52,621 nucleotides of DNA from RGIG1934 sp964492545 (GTDB taxonomy: Bacteria > Bacillota > Clostridia > Lachnospirales > Lachnospiraceae): the NCBI GenBank assembly GCA_964492545.1, contig CAZBKO010000004.1, positions 1 to 52,621 on the forward strand, given 5' to 3'. Below are positions 16,876 through 24,767 of this stretch, in pieces (positions within the stretch are counted from its first letter, which is position 1; the number at the start of each line of letters is the position of its first letter). A program made the position numbers and the translations under genes. Under the pieces are notes generated by a model. It had not been told where the DNA came from and ran no database searches. It saw nothing but the letters and a program-made list of their open reading frames with translations.

Positions 16876-16980
16876 AATAATCTCCATTCCGGAGCATCTT
16901 TGCGACGGGCGAAGTGAAATTCGCATAGGCGATTTCGTTTCTGCCATAAATACTATTTGTGATGCTCCTGCACAAATAGT
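16875..16980 (-). promoter_or_regulatory. Structured leader element copy A (livJ); unnamed cis-RNA candidate
   Basis: P1: ACTATTTGTG (16971-16980) pairs perfectly with CACAAATAGT (16952-16961) around the loop CAGGAGCAT. P2: an imperfect 12- to 15-bp hairpin (16911-16941) with GAAAT-CGC against GCGAATTTC. Then GATGCTCC (16891-16898) can pair with the P1 loop and its flank (GGAGCATC), while its CTCC can instead pair with the SD GGAG (16882-16885) across a five-base loop. The ATG is six bases further on. A near-identical element precedes malE (28213-28322). The sequence similarity and pairing are visible; a regulatory function is inference. Confidence 0.75.
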
Positions 16981-17054
16981 CGTGTGAAAAATCAGGTCAT
17001 TAGACTTATTCTTCACATTAAAGCCCTTTTTTTATAATGTTAATGCTTTAACCT

Positions 17055-17067
17055 ACTAAATTTTAGT
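17055..17067. promoter_or_regulatory. Palindrome at the livJ transcription start, possible operator
   Basis: Perfect 13-base inverted repeat ACTAAA-T-TTTAGT that overlaps the end of the livJ -10 box and the expected start site. The position suits a repressor site; the regulator is unknown. Confidence 0.4.
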
Positions 17068-17093
17068 CTACTATTCACAGCAAAATTTGTCAA
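17065..17093 (-). promoter_or_regulatory. Sigma-A-type promoter of the liv operon
   Basis: TTGACA (17088-17093) and TAGACT (17065-17070) with exactly 17 bases between. The leader to the livJ ATG would be about 180 bases and contains the structured element. Confidence 0.8.
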
Positions 17094-17099
17094 GATTTT

Positions 17100-18200
17100 T
17101 TACTGTGTTCTTGTATATCCCGGTGGATTTAGAATATAGTTTCCATAAATCATAAAATCATCAAATATAACACGCCATTTTCCACTTGCCTTGGCAGTGA
17201 CAGCGACATACGCATCATCACCTCTGGTTGCATAGCTCACAAGGCAGCTTCCAGCCTCCGCCGTGTATCCTGTTTTGCCTGCCTGTATGTTGACGCCCTC
17301 TACTTCGTTTCCATACATTCTGCTAAACATTGTGCTTGTAAGAGGTATTCCATCCGGATGCTCTGATGTCTTCTTGGTTGTATGCTGATATGTTGACAAA
17401 ATCTCCCTGCAGGTTTCATTTGTCATGGCGTATTCCATAATCATAGCCATCTCAACAGCTGTGGTGTAATGATTGTCATCATAAAGTCCTGACGTATTCA
17501 TGAAATGCGTGTTCTTTAGTCCTATTTCTTCACACTTCTTATTCATAAGCTTTACAAATTCTTCCTCTGAACCGGCTACTAGTGTGGAAATTCCCACTGC
17601 TGCATCTGCTCCCGATGGTAAAATAAGTCCATACAGCAAATCCTCTGCAGTTACCTTTTCACCAGGTGCAAAACCTGCCATCGATGCCTCCTGTCTATGC
17701 AGTGGATCAATTATCTCAGCTGTCATTGTAAATGTATCATCCATACTCTTTAGATTATCCACCGCAACAACAAGTGTCATAACCTTTGTCATTGATGCCG
17801 GAAATATTTTTTTGGTACAATCTCTTCCAGCAATAATCTGATTATTTTTCACATCAATCAATGCCACATACGGACTCAACACGTCCTGGGACTGTATATT
17901 AATATATGCATCGCTCTTTACCGGATATTCCACACCTGTGAACTTATCCGATGTAGTTTCTTCCTCTGCCACAACCGATTCACTGCTCGGTTGTACAGCC
18001 GCCTCATCAGCTGTTGTCTCCACCATGGTTGTCGTCTCATTATCTGCTGCTGAAGCTTTCTTATGCCCACAGGATTTTGTGAGAATTATTATGAGCAAAA
18101 TCACTAAAATTGCTATAGCTATGGCAATCTTTGTCCTTCGCTCTCTTCTCATCCTCTCGAGCTGTCTTCTCCTCACTCTGTTATACGTATCACTTGCCAT
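17100..18200 (-). CDS. D-alanyl-D-alanine carboxypeptidase (peptidase S11), N-terminus at assembly gap
   Basis: About 366 residues from the first ATG after the gap. A very basic cytoplasmic tail (RVRRRQLERMRRERR) is followed by a membrane anchor (about residues 25-42), a Thr/Glu-rich linker and an S11 domain. The catalytic SxxK is SMTK in FPASMTKVM, and the KTG box is in AGKTGYTAEAG. The SxN motif position reads PSGADAA, with Ala in place of the usual Asn. The enzyme trims the terminal D-Ala of peptidoglycan stem peptides outside the membrane. It uses a signal anchor rather than a cleaved signal peptide. The true start could lie in the gap: four bases upstream of this ATG the sequence becomes N. 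Confidence 0.9.
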   Translation of the reverse strand: MASDTYNRVRRRQLERMRRERRTKIAIAIAILVILLIIILTKSCGHKKASAADNETTTMVETTADEAAVQPSSESVVAEEETTSDKFTGVEYPVKSDAYINIQSQDVLSPYVALIDVKNNQIIAGRDCTKKIFPASMTKVMTLVVAVDNLKSMDDTFTMTAEIIDPLHRQEASMAGFAPGEKVTAEDLLYGLILPSGADAAVGISTLVAGSEEEFVKLMNKKCEEIGLKNTHFMNTSGLYDDNHYTTAVEMAMIMEYAMTNETCREILSTYQHTTKKTSEHPDGIPLTSTMFSRMYGNEVEGVNIQAGKTGYTAEAGSCLVSYATRGDDAYVAVTAKASGKWRVIFDDFMIYGNYILNPPGYTRTQ

Positions 18201-18204
18201 ATCA

Positions 18205-18214
18205 NNNNNNNNNN
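18205..18214. other. Assembly gap (ten N)
   Basis: Ten N join two contigs. The stretch removes the C-terminus of dapL and the spacer or start of the carboxypeptidase gene, and any longer missing sequence is unknown. A continuous 747-codon frame across it is an artefact. Confidence 0.98.
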
Positions 18215-19343
18215 GACCAAATCCTGAACCAGGTGTTCCTACTACATTTGCTTTCTCCAAAAGATAATCAAAGAATTCCCATGATGTCATCTTATCAGGT
18301 GTCTTAAGCCAGATATAAGGTGCATTTACACCACCTGACACTGTATAACCTGCATTAGCAAGACCTTCTCTGATAATCTTTGCATTATTCATATAATATG
18401 CAACCTGTTCCCTTGTCTGTTTCTTACCCTCTTCTGTGTAAATAGCAGCTCCTGCCTTCTGAATTATATAAGGTGCACCGTTGAACTTTGTGCCATGTCT
18501 TCTGGCCCACAAGCTGTTAAGCATTACATCTCCAGACTTAAGCTCCTTCGGAATCACAGTATATCCAAGTCTTGTTCCGGTAAATCCTGCATTCTTAGAA
18601 AAGCTTCTTATCTCAATGGCACATGCCTTTGCTCCTTCACATTCATAAATTGTATGTGGAACATCGTCCTCAGAGATATATGCTTCATATGCTGCATCAT
18701 AAATAATAACAGCTCCGACCTTTAAAGCATAATCTACCCACACCTGAAGCTGCGCCTTGTTGATTGTGGAACCGGTTGGATTATTAGGAAAGCACAAATA
18801 TATGATATCAGGTGTATCAGATGGAAGCTCCGGTGCAAATCCTGTCTCTGCTGTACATGGCATATAAATAACATTGCTCCATTTTTGAGTATCAGCATTA
18901 TATTCGCCTGCTCTTCCGCTCATTACGTTAGTATCAACATATACAGGGTACACAGGGTCGCATACTGCAATTCTATTGTCCTCTGAGAAAATGTCGCCAA
19001 TGTTTCCGGAGTCGCTCTTAGCACCATCACTGATAAATATCTCATCAAGTGCTATCTCAACGCCTCTGGCCTTGAAATCATTGTCGGCTATGGCCTGTCT
19101 TAAAAATTCATATCCAAGATCAGGTGCATATCCCTTAAATGTAGCTGCACTCCCCATTTCATCAACTGCACTATGCATTGTATCAATTACAGCAGGTGCA
19201 AGTGGAAGTGTAACATCTCCTATACCAAGTCTTATTATCTTCTTGTCAGGATTGGCATTTGAAAATGCATTAACCTTTTTGCCTATAGTAGAAAATAAAT
19301 AGCTGCCTGGCAGTTTTAAATAATTATCGTTAATCTTAAACAT
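18215..19343 (-). CDS. dapL: LL-diaminopimelate aminotransferase (C-terminus lost in gap)
   Basis: A PLP-dependent fold I aminotransferase, 376 residues visible of roughly 400 for the family. It converts tetrahydrodipicolinate directly to LL-diaminopimelate for lysine and peptidoglycan, a route common in Clostridia. The DapL start (NYLKLPGSYLFSTIGKKV) is followed by the GIGDVTLPL motif, FPNNPTGS and the PLP lysine in RSFSKNAGFTGTRLG. The frame stops at GTPGSGFG, where the sequence becomes N; the missing part would carry the final substrate-binding Arg region. The SD GGAGG lies before the ATG. The downstream D,D-carboxypeptidase would suit a cell-wall pair. Confidence 0.95.
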
Positions 19344-19403
19344 ATTTCCTCCATTTTTTCATAACAAATGTATTTTACATTATTCTAATTGTAACCGCAA
19401 CCC

Positions 19404-19949
19404 TTAATGGAATATCTGCAATACCATTTGGGCTGTTTCAACCATATTTGTACCACTATCCATACTATTCTTTTGTATATATCTGTGTGCCTCTTCCTCT
19501 GTCATATGATTTCGTTCAATAAGAAGTTTCTTCGCCTCGTCAATATAAGCACGTTCCTCATCATTTCTCACCTTAGGCTTGAGCTTATTTTTCTTGCGTT
19601 TCCTATTGATTGATTCCATTACCATCTCAATGGTATTCATCAAGTCATATACTTTTATTGGCATTGTCACACTTACAACTCCATCTGCAATGCCTTCATT
19701 TATCTTTGCCTGAGATGCTATTAACAGCATTTCAAATGTAATCGGGAGATTCTCGTTAAGCTGCGAGTACATCATATCATTGAATTTATAACCACACACT
19801 ACAATTCCATAGTCTAGATTATCTATGAAATTCATAGCCTGATCCCCGCTGGTACATACAGCTGCGACATCGAATCCGTGCCGCACAAGTAAAGACCTGA
19901 TTGCTTTCCCATCATCAGGTTTTGGAAATACAACAACTATACTTACCAA
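19404..19949 (-). CDS. ANTAR domain response-regulator-like protein
   Basis: A 181-residue protein with an N-terminal receiver-like fold (residues 1-115) and a C-terminal ANTAR domain (about 125-180, containing DEAKKLLIERNHMTEEEAHRYIQ). ANTAR proteins bind paired RNA hairpins and prevent transcription termination, often for nitrogen-related genes. The usual phospho-acceptor Asp at the end of strand 3 is not visible (DYGIVVCGYKFND), so this is probably a pseudo-receiver controlled by something other than phosphorylation. It follows glnA closely (36 bases). An Arg/Lys-rich linker (RKRKKNKLKPK) separates the domains and may touch RNA. Confidence 0.88.
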   Translation of the reverse strand: MVSIVVVFPKPDDGKAIRSLLVRHGFDVAAVCTSGDQAMNFIDNLDYGIVVCGYKFNDMMYSQLNENLPITFEMLLIASQAKINEGIADGVVSVTMPIKVYDLMNTIEMVMESINRKRKKNKLKPKVRNDEERAYIDEAKKLLIERNHMTEEEAHRYIQKNSMDSGTNMVETAQMVLQIFH

Positions 19950-19985
19950 ATGAATCTCACCTCCAGTTTCAGATTGTAATTTTAC

Positions 19986-21314
19986 CTAAATTCTATATAA
20001 ATACTGGTCAATTTCCCAATCTGTTACCTGGGCTCTGTATTCTTCCCATTCGTGTTTCTTAGCTTCTATATATTTCTCTGAGATATGCTCTCCCAATGCT
20101 TCCTTAATAAATTCATCCTTCTCAAGCTCATTAACAGCTTCATATAAATTCACAGGCAGATTCTCAATACCAAGCTCATCCTTCTCTTCCTCAGACATTG
20201 AGAAAATATTCTTATCCACACTGTTTGGTGGCATTATCTTCTTCTCAATACCTTCAAGTCCTGCCATCAGACATGTTGCAAGAACAAGGTATGGATTTGA
20301 TGCTGAATCAGGGCTTCTAAGCTCAACTCTTGTTCCTTCCCCTCTTGCAGCCGGGATACGTATAAGGGGACTTCTGTTCTTGGCAGACCACGCAATATAT
20401 ACAGGTGCTTCATAGCCTGGAACAAGTCTCTTATAAGAGTTAATCAATGGATTAGTAATGGCAGCCATACCCTTTATGTGCTTCATCACTCCTCCTATAA
20501 AATAATATGCTTCCCTGCTAAGTCCTATTTCATCATTTTCATCTGCAAAAATATTTTTTCCGTCCTTGGACAGAGACATATTTGTATGCATTCCTGAACC
20601 GCAAATACCGTACTTTGGTTTTGGCATAAATGTAGCGTGCAATCCGTGACGTTTTGCTATTGACTTGACAGTAAGCTTAAATGTCATAATATTATCAGCA
20701 GTCTTCAATGCTGAATCGTACTTAAAATCTATTTCATGCTGAGCAGGAGCAACCTCATGATGAGATGCCTCTATCTCAAATCCCATTTTTTCAAGGTTCA
20801 AAACCATATCACGTCTTGCATTTTCACCAAGGTCAATTGGACCCAAATCAAAATATCCTGCCTTTTCGTGAGTGAGCGTTGTTGGATTTCCATCATCATC
20901 TGTATGGAATAGGAAAAATTCACATTCAGGTCCTACTGCAAATTCATAGCCCATGCTTTGTGCCTTCTTAATTGCCTTCTTAAGGACATATCTTGGATCG
21001 CCCTCAAATGGTGTACCATCCGCATTGTAAATATCGCAAATAAGTCTTGCAACCTTACCCTGCTGTGGTCTCCATGGAAATATTTCAAATGTATCCATAT
21101 CAGGATAGAGATACATATCTGATTCTTCTATTCTTACAAAGCCTTCAATAGAGGAACCATCAAACATACACTTATTATCAAGTGCTTTTTCCAACTGACT
21201 TGCAGTTATGGCAACATTTTTTAGAGTACCGAAAATGTCTGTAAACTGAAGTCTTATGAATTCTACATCTTCTTCTTCGACCATATCAATAATCTGCTGT
21301 TTTGTGTACTTCAT
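19986..21314 (-). CDS. glnA: Glutamine synthetase type I
   Basis: A 442-residue GSI-alpha enzyme that makes glutamine from glutamate, ammonia and ATP as a dodecamer. Visible family blocks are MFDGSSIEGF, VGPECEFFLF (metal-ligand Glu), the HHEVAPAQHEIDF signature, and NRSPLIRIPAARG. It lacks the adenylylation-type C-terminal segment, as expected for the alpha type in Gram-positives. The open frame has a GTG at 21329, but GTGGAGG is the SD for the ATG at 21314. It has a strong own promoter (21388-21416), and a terminator hairpin lies in the leader. An ANTAR protein follows. Confidence 0.96.
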   Translation of the reverse strand: MKYTKQQIIDMVEEEDVEFIRLQFTDIFGTLKNVAITASQLEKALDNKCMFDGSSIEGFVRIEESDMYLYPDMDTFEIFPWRPQQGKVARLICDIYNADGTPFEGDPRYVLKKAIKKAQSMGYEFAVGPECEFFLFHTDDDGNPTTLTHEKAGYFDLGPIDLGENARRDMVLNLEKMGFEIEASHHEVAPAQHEIDFKYDSALKTADNIMTFKLTVKSIAKRHGLHATFMPKPKYGICGSGMHTNMSLSKDGKNIFADENDEIGLSREAYYFIGGVMKHIKGMAAITNPLINSYKRLVPGYEAPVYIAWSAKNRSPLIRIPAARGEGTRVELRSPDSASNPYLVLATCLMAGLEGIEKKIMPPNSVDKNIFSMSEEEKDELGIENLPVNLYEAVNELEKDEFIKEALGEHISEKYIEAKKHEWEEYRAQVTDWEIDQYLYRI

Positions 21315-21339
21315 TACTTTTACCTCCACATTAAAAATG

Positions 21340-21372
21340 AAAAAACTGCGTTCTAATTCCTTGTTAGAACGC
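21340..21372 (-). terminator. Terminator hairpin in the glnA leader
   Basis: On the minus strand a 9-bp stem GCGTTCTAA / TTAGAACGC with loop CAAGGAA is followed by six T. It lies between the glnA promoter and the glnA start, and also after the amylase stop. It can end amylase transcripts and attenuate glnA. The loop contains AAGGAA, which fits the A1/G4 hexaloop rule of ANTAR targets but within a seven-base loop. Confidence 0.8.
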
Positions 21373-21387
21373 CGTTGTCTACTGAAA

Positions 21388-21416
21388 ACTATAGCAATGT
21401 ACTATTAATTTGTCAA
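21388..21416 (-). promoter_or_regulatory. Sigma-A-type promoter of glnA
   Basis: TTGACA (21411-21416) and TATAGT (21388-21393) with 17 bases between. It begins only five bases after the amylase stop codon. Transcription would start near 21381, just before the leader terminator. Confidence 0.8.
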
Positions 21417-21421
21417 GTTTT

Positions 21422-23525
21422 TTATTTGTACTCTGTCCACTGACCACCACTGTTATATATCATTTGTTTGCCAGGGTCTAATACAAGTCCTGCTGCCGTT
21501 GGATACTGATTGCCATCGCCGCCGTTTCCGTTATTAAAAATAACATTGCTGCTTGATTCTTCAAGCTCAAATGGAAGAATGTATTTGTATATACCGTTTC
21601 CTGTATCTTCCATCTCAACTCCCGGCCAGCTTCCATTTGTTACTGTTGCATCGCCGTTATAAATATATACGTTAACCTTACCGCCATTCCATGATGGCAT
21701 GGCATTTACATCAAAATATACAACTGTATTTCCTGCTGCCTGCTTCTTGTCGTAGGTGTACTCTTCACGTATTTCATTTCCAGACTCATCTGTTCCTGTC
21801 AGCACAAGCTTTATGCTGTCTCCAACCTTTGCATCCTTACCTAATGTAACAATATCTCCATTCTTAAACTCTGTGGCATCAGAATCATTTATGGTGTACA
21901 CAGCTTTGTCGCAGCCTCTAAATGTAAGTGTTACATCCACTGAATCTGTAAGAAAATATCCACTCATCATTGAGCTTTCTATTGAAGGCTTAAATGTAAG
22001 TCCTTCTGACTGAGGATTATATACCACGGCAACCTTTCCTGCCTTAACAGTTCCTGATATTTTCCCGTCTTTCACTGTAAATTCACCGCCAAATGCCTGA
22101 TCTGTATATGTTCCATCTGCCATTGACTGTACAGCAGCACCATCGATTACTATATCCTCATCAGATGAATTAACTATTACAGCTCCTGCAGTTCCTCTTT
22201 CAATCATTAATACTTCTTTGTTGCCATTTAAATTTGACAGATACTCCTGCGCATCTCCCATTTCATTTCTAAAGAAGTTAACTGCCACCACCTGTGCATC
22301 CTTGTACATATTACTTCCTGCAGCACCTAATACATTTTCTCCCCATGGATTGCTCTCTGTACTTCCGGCAGGTCTGTCAAAGAATAAAGGTGTTCCGTCC
22401 TTCCTTGCTGCTATAACTGCCCACGCCTCTATTACTTCCTGAGTATCAAGTTCTGTATAAGAAGCATCGTTACAGTAATTATCATGTGATTCTACCCATG
22501 TTACAACCTTTTCTGATGATGCTCCCTGTGGCAGCAGATAATCAGCTATAAAATCTGTGGAAAGATTGTTATTGTTAACTGCATCTCTTATTCTCCAGCC
22601 ATACATTGAGTTAGTGGTGCTCATATATTTCTGATATGCTGAAAGTCTGCTGCTTACTGAATCGTCATATCCGCCTGTGAAGCTGTCACTGTATGTAATT
22701 GCTCCGCCTTCCTGAAGAACCTCACCGTACTGCCATGCTGCTCCATTGTCGAGAACTACAGGCCAGAAGTCGCTTGCAAAATCACTGTATTTACTTGAAG
22801 TATCATCCGGAAGCTCTATTAGCTTAGCTGCATCATATCTAAATCCATCTGCACCTGCTGCAACACATGACTCAAGAAACTTCTTAACTAGCTGCTGTAC
22901 ATTTTCATTCTGTGTATTCAAGTCCCACAGTCCTGATAAAGCGTACTGTGTTTCTTCAAATCTGTCTGTTTCTGACCAATTTCCATCCTGTGCATGGAAA
23001 CCGCCACCCTCTATTTCTGTCAGGGATGCATCAATTGAATCATATTCTGAGGTGCAATGGTTTATAACAGTGTCAACTATTACATTAATACCATACTTGT
23101 GTGCTTCCTCACACATTGCTGAGAATTCAGCTTCAGTGCCCATCTGATAATTTCCTATAACATATTTAGTTGGCTGATAGTGAAAATACCATTTTCCGGC
23201 TCCATATATCTCCATTCCACCATTTTCTCCCACAAGACACTGACTTATAGGCGATGTCTGAATTGAAGTAAATCCTGCTGCCGCTATTTCTGATAAATTC
23301 TCCTTAATTGTATTAAATGACCAGCTCCAGCAATGAAGTATTGCGCCATTTTCAATGCTCTTTGCAAGTCCATTGTCCTTAACATTGTTATTTGCTGTGT
23401 CGTTGTTCAATATAGTACTATCCTCTCCCGTACTACTATCGTTAGTCTTGTTTCCCCTGCAACCTGTAAACATAAGTAACGCTGTTAACAGTAGCACTAT
23501 TAGTTTTTGAATTTTTTTTTCTCAT
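21422..23525 (-). CDS. GH13 alpha-amylase lipoprotein with C-terminal starch-binding module; apparent frameshift near start
   Basis: An extracellular alpha-amylase of about 700 residues. Counting from an in-frame GTG at 23497, GH13 region I is VDTVINH (141-147), the nucleophile Asp is in GFRYDAAK (222), the acid Glu in YGEV (259) and the transition-state pair in ESHDN (338-339). The last 100 residues resemble a CBM26-type starch-binding module (VNVYIYNGD ... GSWPG). The lipobox is MFTGC. The best start is the ATG at 23525, with AAGGAG five bases upstream, which would give a perfect lipoprotein signal (MRKKIQKLIVLLL). It is out of frame by one base at a run of nine A (23512-23520). This may be an error, slippage or phase variation. 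The sugar ABC importer is nearby. Confidence 0.88.
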
Positions 23526-23551
23526 AAAAGCTCCTTTTCTGCTATATGTAG

Positions 23552-23563
23552 TTTACCGATATA
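23552..23563. promoter_or_regulatory. Putative LacI-family operator at the amylase promoter
   Basis: TTTACC-GATATA with a central CG, centred about 11 bases after the expected amylase start site. The surrounding 17 bases match a site at the malE promoter (28382-28398) at 16 positions. Binding by the adjacent LacI protein is inferred. Confidence 0.6.
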
Positions 23564-23575
23564 CCTTCATGTTTT

Positions 23576-23604
23576 ATTATACTTTAGAGCAATTTTTGTG
23601 TCAA
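23576..23604 (-). promoter_or_regulatory. Sigma-A-type promoter of the amylase gene
   Basis: Consensus TTGACA (23599-23604) and TATAAT (23576-23581) with 17 bases between, divergent from the LacI gene. A TATAAT at 23625-23630 on the other strand may serve the regulator, with a poor -35. Confidence 0.85.
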
Positions 23605-23694
23605 TGTTTTATTGCATTATTTTGTATAATATGGTAAAGTACTATTTAGTTTTTATTTTAATTAATTAGGACATTACGATGCTAGGAGGTCAAT

Positions 23695-24711
23695 ATGACA
23701 CTTAAAGATATTGCTGAGGAATGTGGGGTCAGTATTATGACCGTTTCCAATGTTATTAATGGAAAGCATTCTAAGGTATCTGAAAAAACAATTAAAAAGG
23801 TAAATGAATCGGTTAAACGTAACCATTATGTTCCGAATCTGTCTGCACGTGCACTTTCCGGCAGCTCTTCTCACATTATTCTAATTGTTTTGCCTTACTC
23901 AGATAATATTGATGAATTATCTATTTCAAACCCTTATCTTGCTGAGCTTCTCTCGGTTATTGAGCGTGAGCTTATGCTTAATGGTTATTTCACAATGCTG
24001 CGAACTGTATATAATCCGGAGGATGTTACAGTTATATATAAGACATGGCATGTTGATGGTGCCATTTTTCTATTTCCACTTTTTGATAGAAGTGTTCCAA
24101 AGATTGAAGGCTACCAGGATAAGAATTTCATATTGATGGACAGCTATGCATCTATTGATAATGTTTTGTGTATCAGATTTAATGATTACCAGGGCTGTTA
24201 CCTTTCAACCACACATTTGATTGAACATGGTCATACTAATATTGCTTTTGTCGCTGAGCACGAAGGAAACCGCCTTCTTACTCACAGAAGAAATGGATAT
24301 CTTGATGCCCTAAAGGACCATGGTATAGAATTTAATCCCCATAACTCCATTGATGTTCCACCAGACTATTATCATGGTATAGAGATTGGTCATACCATCA
24401 AAAAAACACATCCGGACATTACGGCAATTGTCACCACTTCTGATATGTGTGCTTTGGGAATTATTCAGGGTGGACGCGAAGAAGGTATTGCTTTTCCTGA
24501 TGATTTATCCATCGTTGGATATGATGACCTTCCTATCTGTAATTTTTCCCAGCCTAAGCTTACAAGTATTAATCAGAATATCAAGCTAAAGGGCGAGACA
24601 GCAGTTCAGCTTATGCTGGCAAAGATTTCAGGCAAAAAAGTCTCATCAGAGCCTGTAATTACAGATGTACATATTATTGAAAGAACTTCAGTAAAGACAA
24701 TTAATAACTAA
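23695..24711 (+). CDS. LacI family transcriptional regulator of the amylase/maltodextrin locus
   Basis: A 338-residue repressor with the LacI helix-turn-helix at the very N-terminus (TLKDIAEECGVSIMTVSNVING), the hinge helix (NLSARALSG) and a periplasmic-binding-like effector domain (about 60-335) with CALGIIQGGREEGIAFPDDLSIVGYDD. The SD TAGGAGG is at a good distance from the ATG. It is divergent from the amylase gene and convergent with the permease gene across a terminator. Matching operator-like sequences at the amylase and malE promoters suggest it controls both, as MalR-type regulators do. The inducer is probably maltose or a maltodextrin, by context only. Confidence 0.93.
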   Translation: MTLKDIAEECGVSIMTVSNVINGKHSKVSEKTIKKVNESVKRNHYVPNLSARALSGSSSHIILIVLPYSDNIDELSISNPYLAELLSVIERELMLNGYFTMLRTVYNPEDVTVIYKTWHVDGAIFLFPLFDRSVPKIEGYQDKNFILMDSYASIDNVLCIRFNDYQGCYLSTTHLIEHGHTNIAFVAEHEGNRLLTHRRNGYLDALKDHGIEFNPHNSIDVPPDYYHGIEIGHTIKKTHPDITAIVTTSDMCALGIIQGGREEGIAFPDDLSIVGYDDLPICNFSQPKLTSINQNIKLKGETAVQLMLAKISGKKVSSEPVITDVHIIERTSVKTINN

Positions 24712-24713
24712 AA

Positions 24714-24748
24714 GACCCCGTCGGTTCAACATTCCGACGGGGTTTTTC
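24714..24748. terminator. Bidirectional terminator between lacI-type gene and malG
   Basis: A 10-bp GC-rich stem ACCCCGTCGG / CCGACGGGGT, followed by TTTTT on the plus strand and, on the minus strand, by CTTTT. It lies between convergent genes. Confidence 0.9.
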
Positions 24749-24767
24749 AAAGGAGAAGGCATGAAAA

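Noticed and set aside
16876..17016. Livestock of 47 upstream codons in frame with livJ as an N-terminal extension or leader peptide
   Set aside because: The SD and signal peptide define the ATG at 16875. The equivalent frame before malE is not in phase with its gene, and the sequence differences fit base pairing better than coding.
17100..19343. A 747-codon fusion of an aminotransferase and a carboxypeptidase
   Set aside because: It reads through ten N; both proteins have their own family boundaries, so the fusion is an assembly artefact.
23631..23650. GGTAAAG near the LacI-type gene start as an autoregulatory operator
   Set aside because: It lacks the central CG and the second half-site found at the amylase and malE sites.
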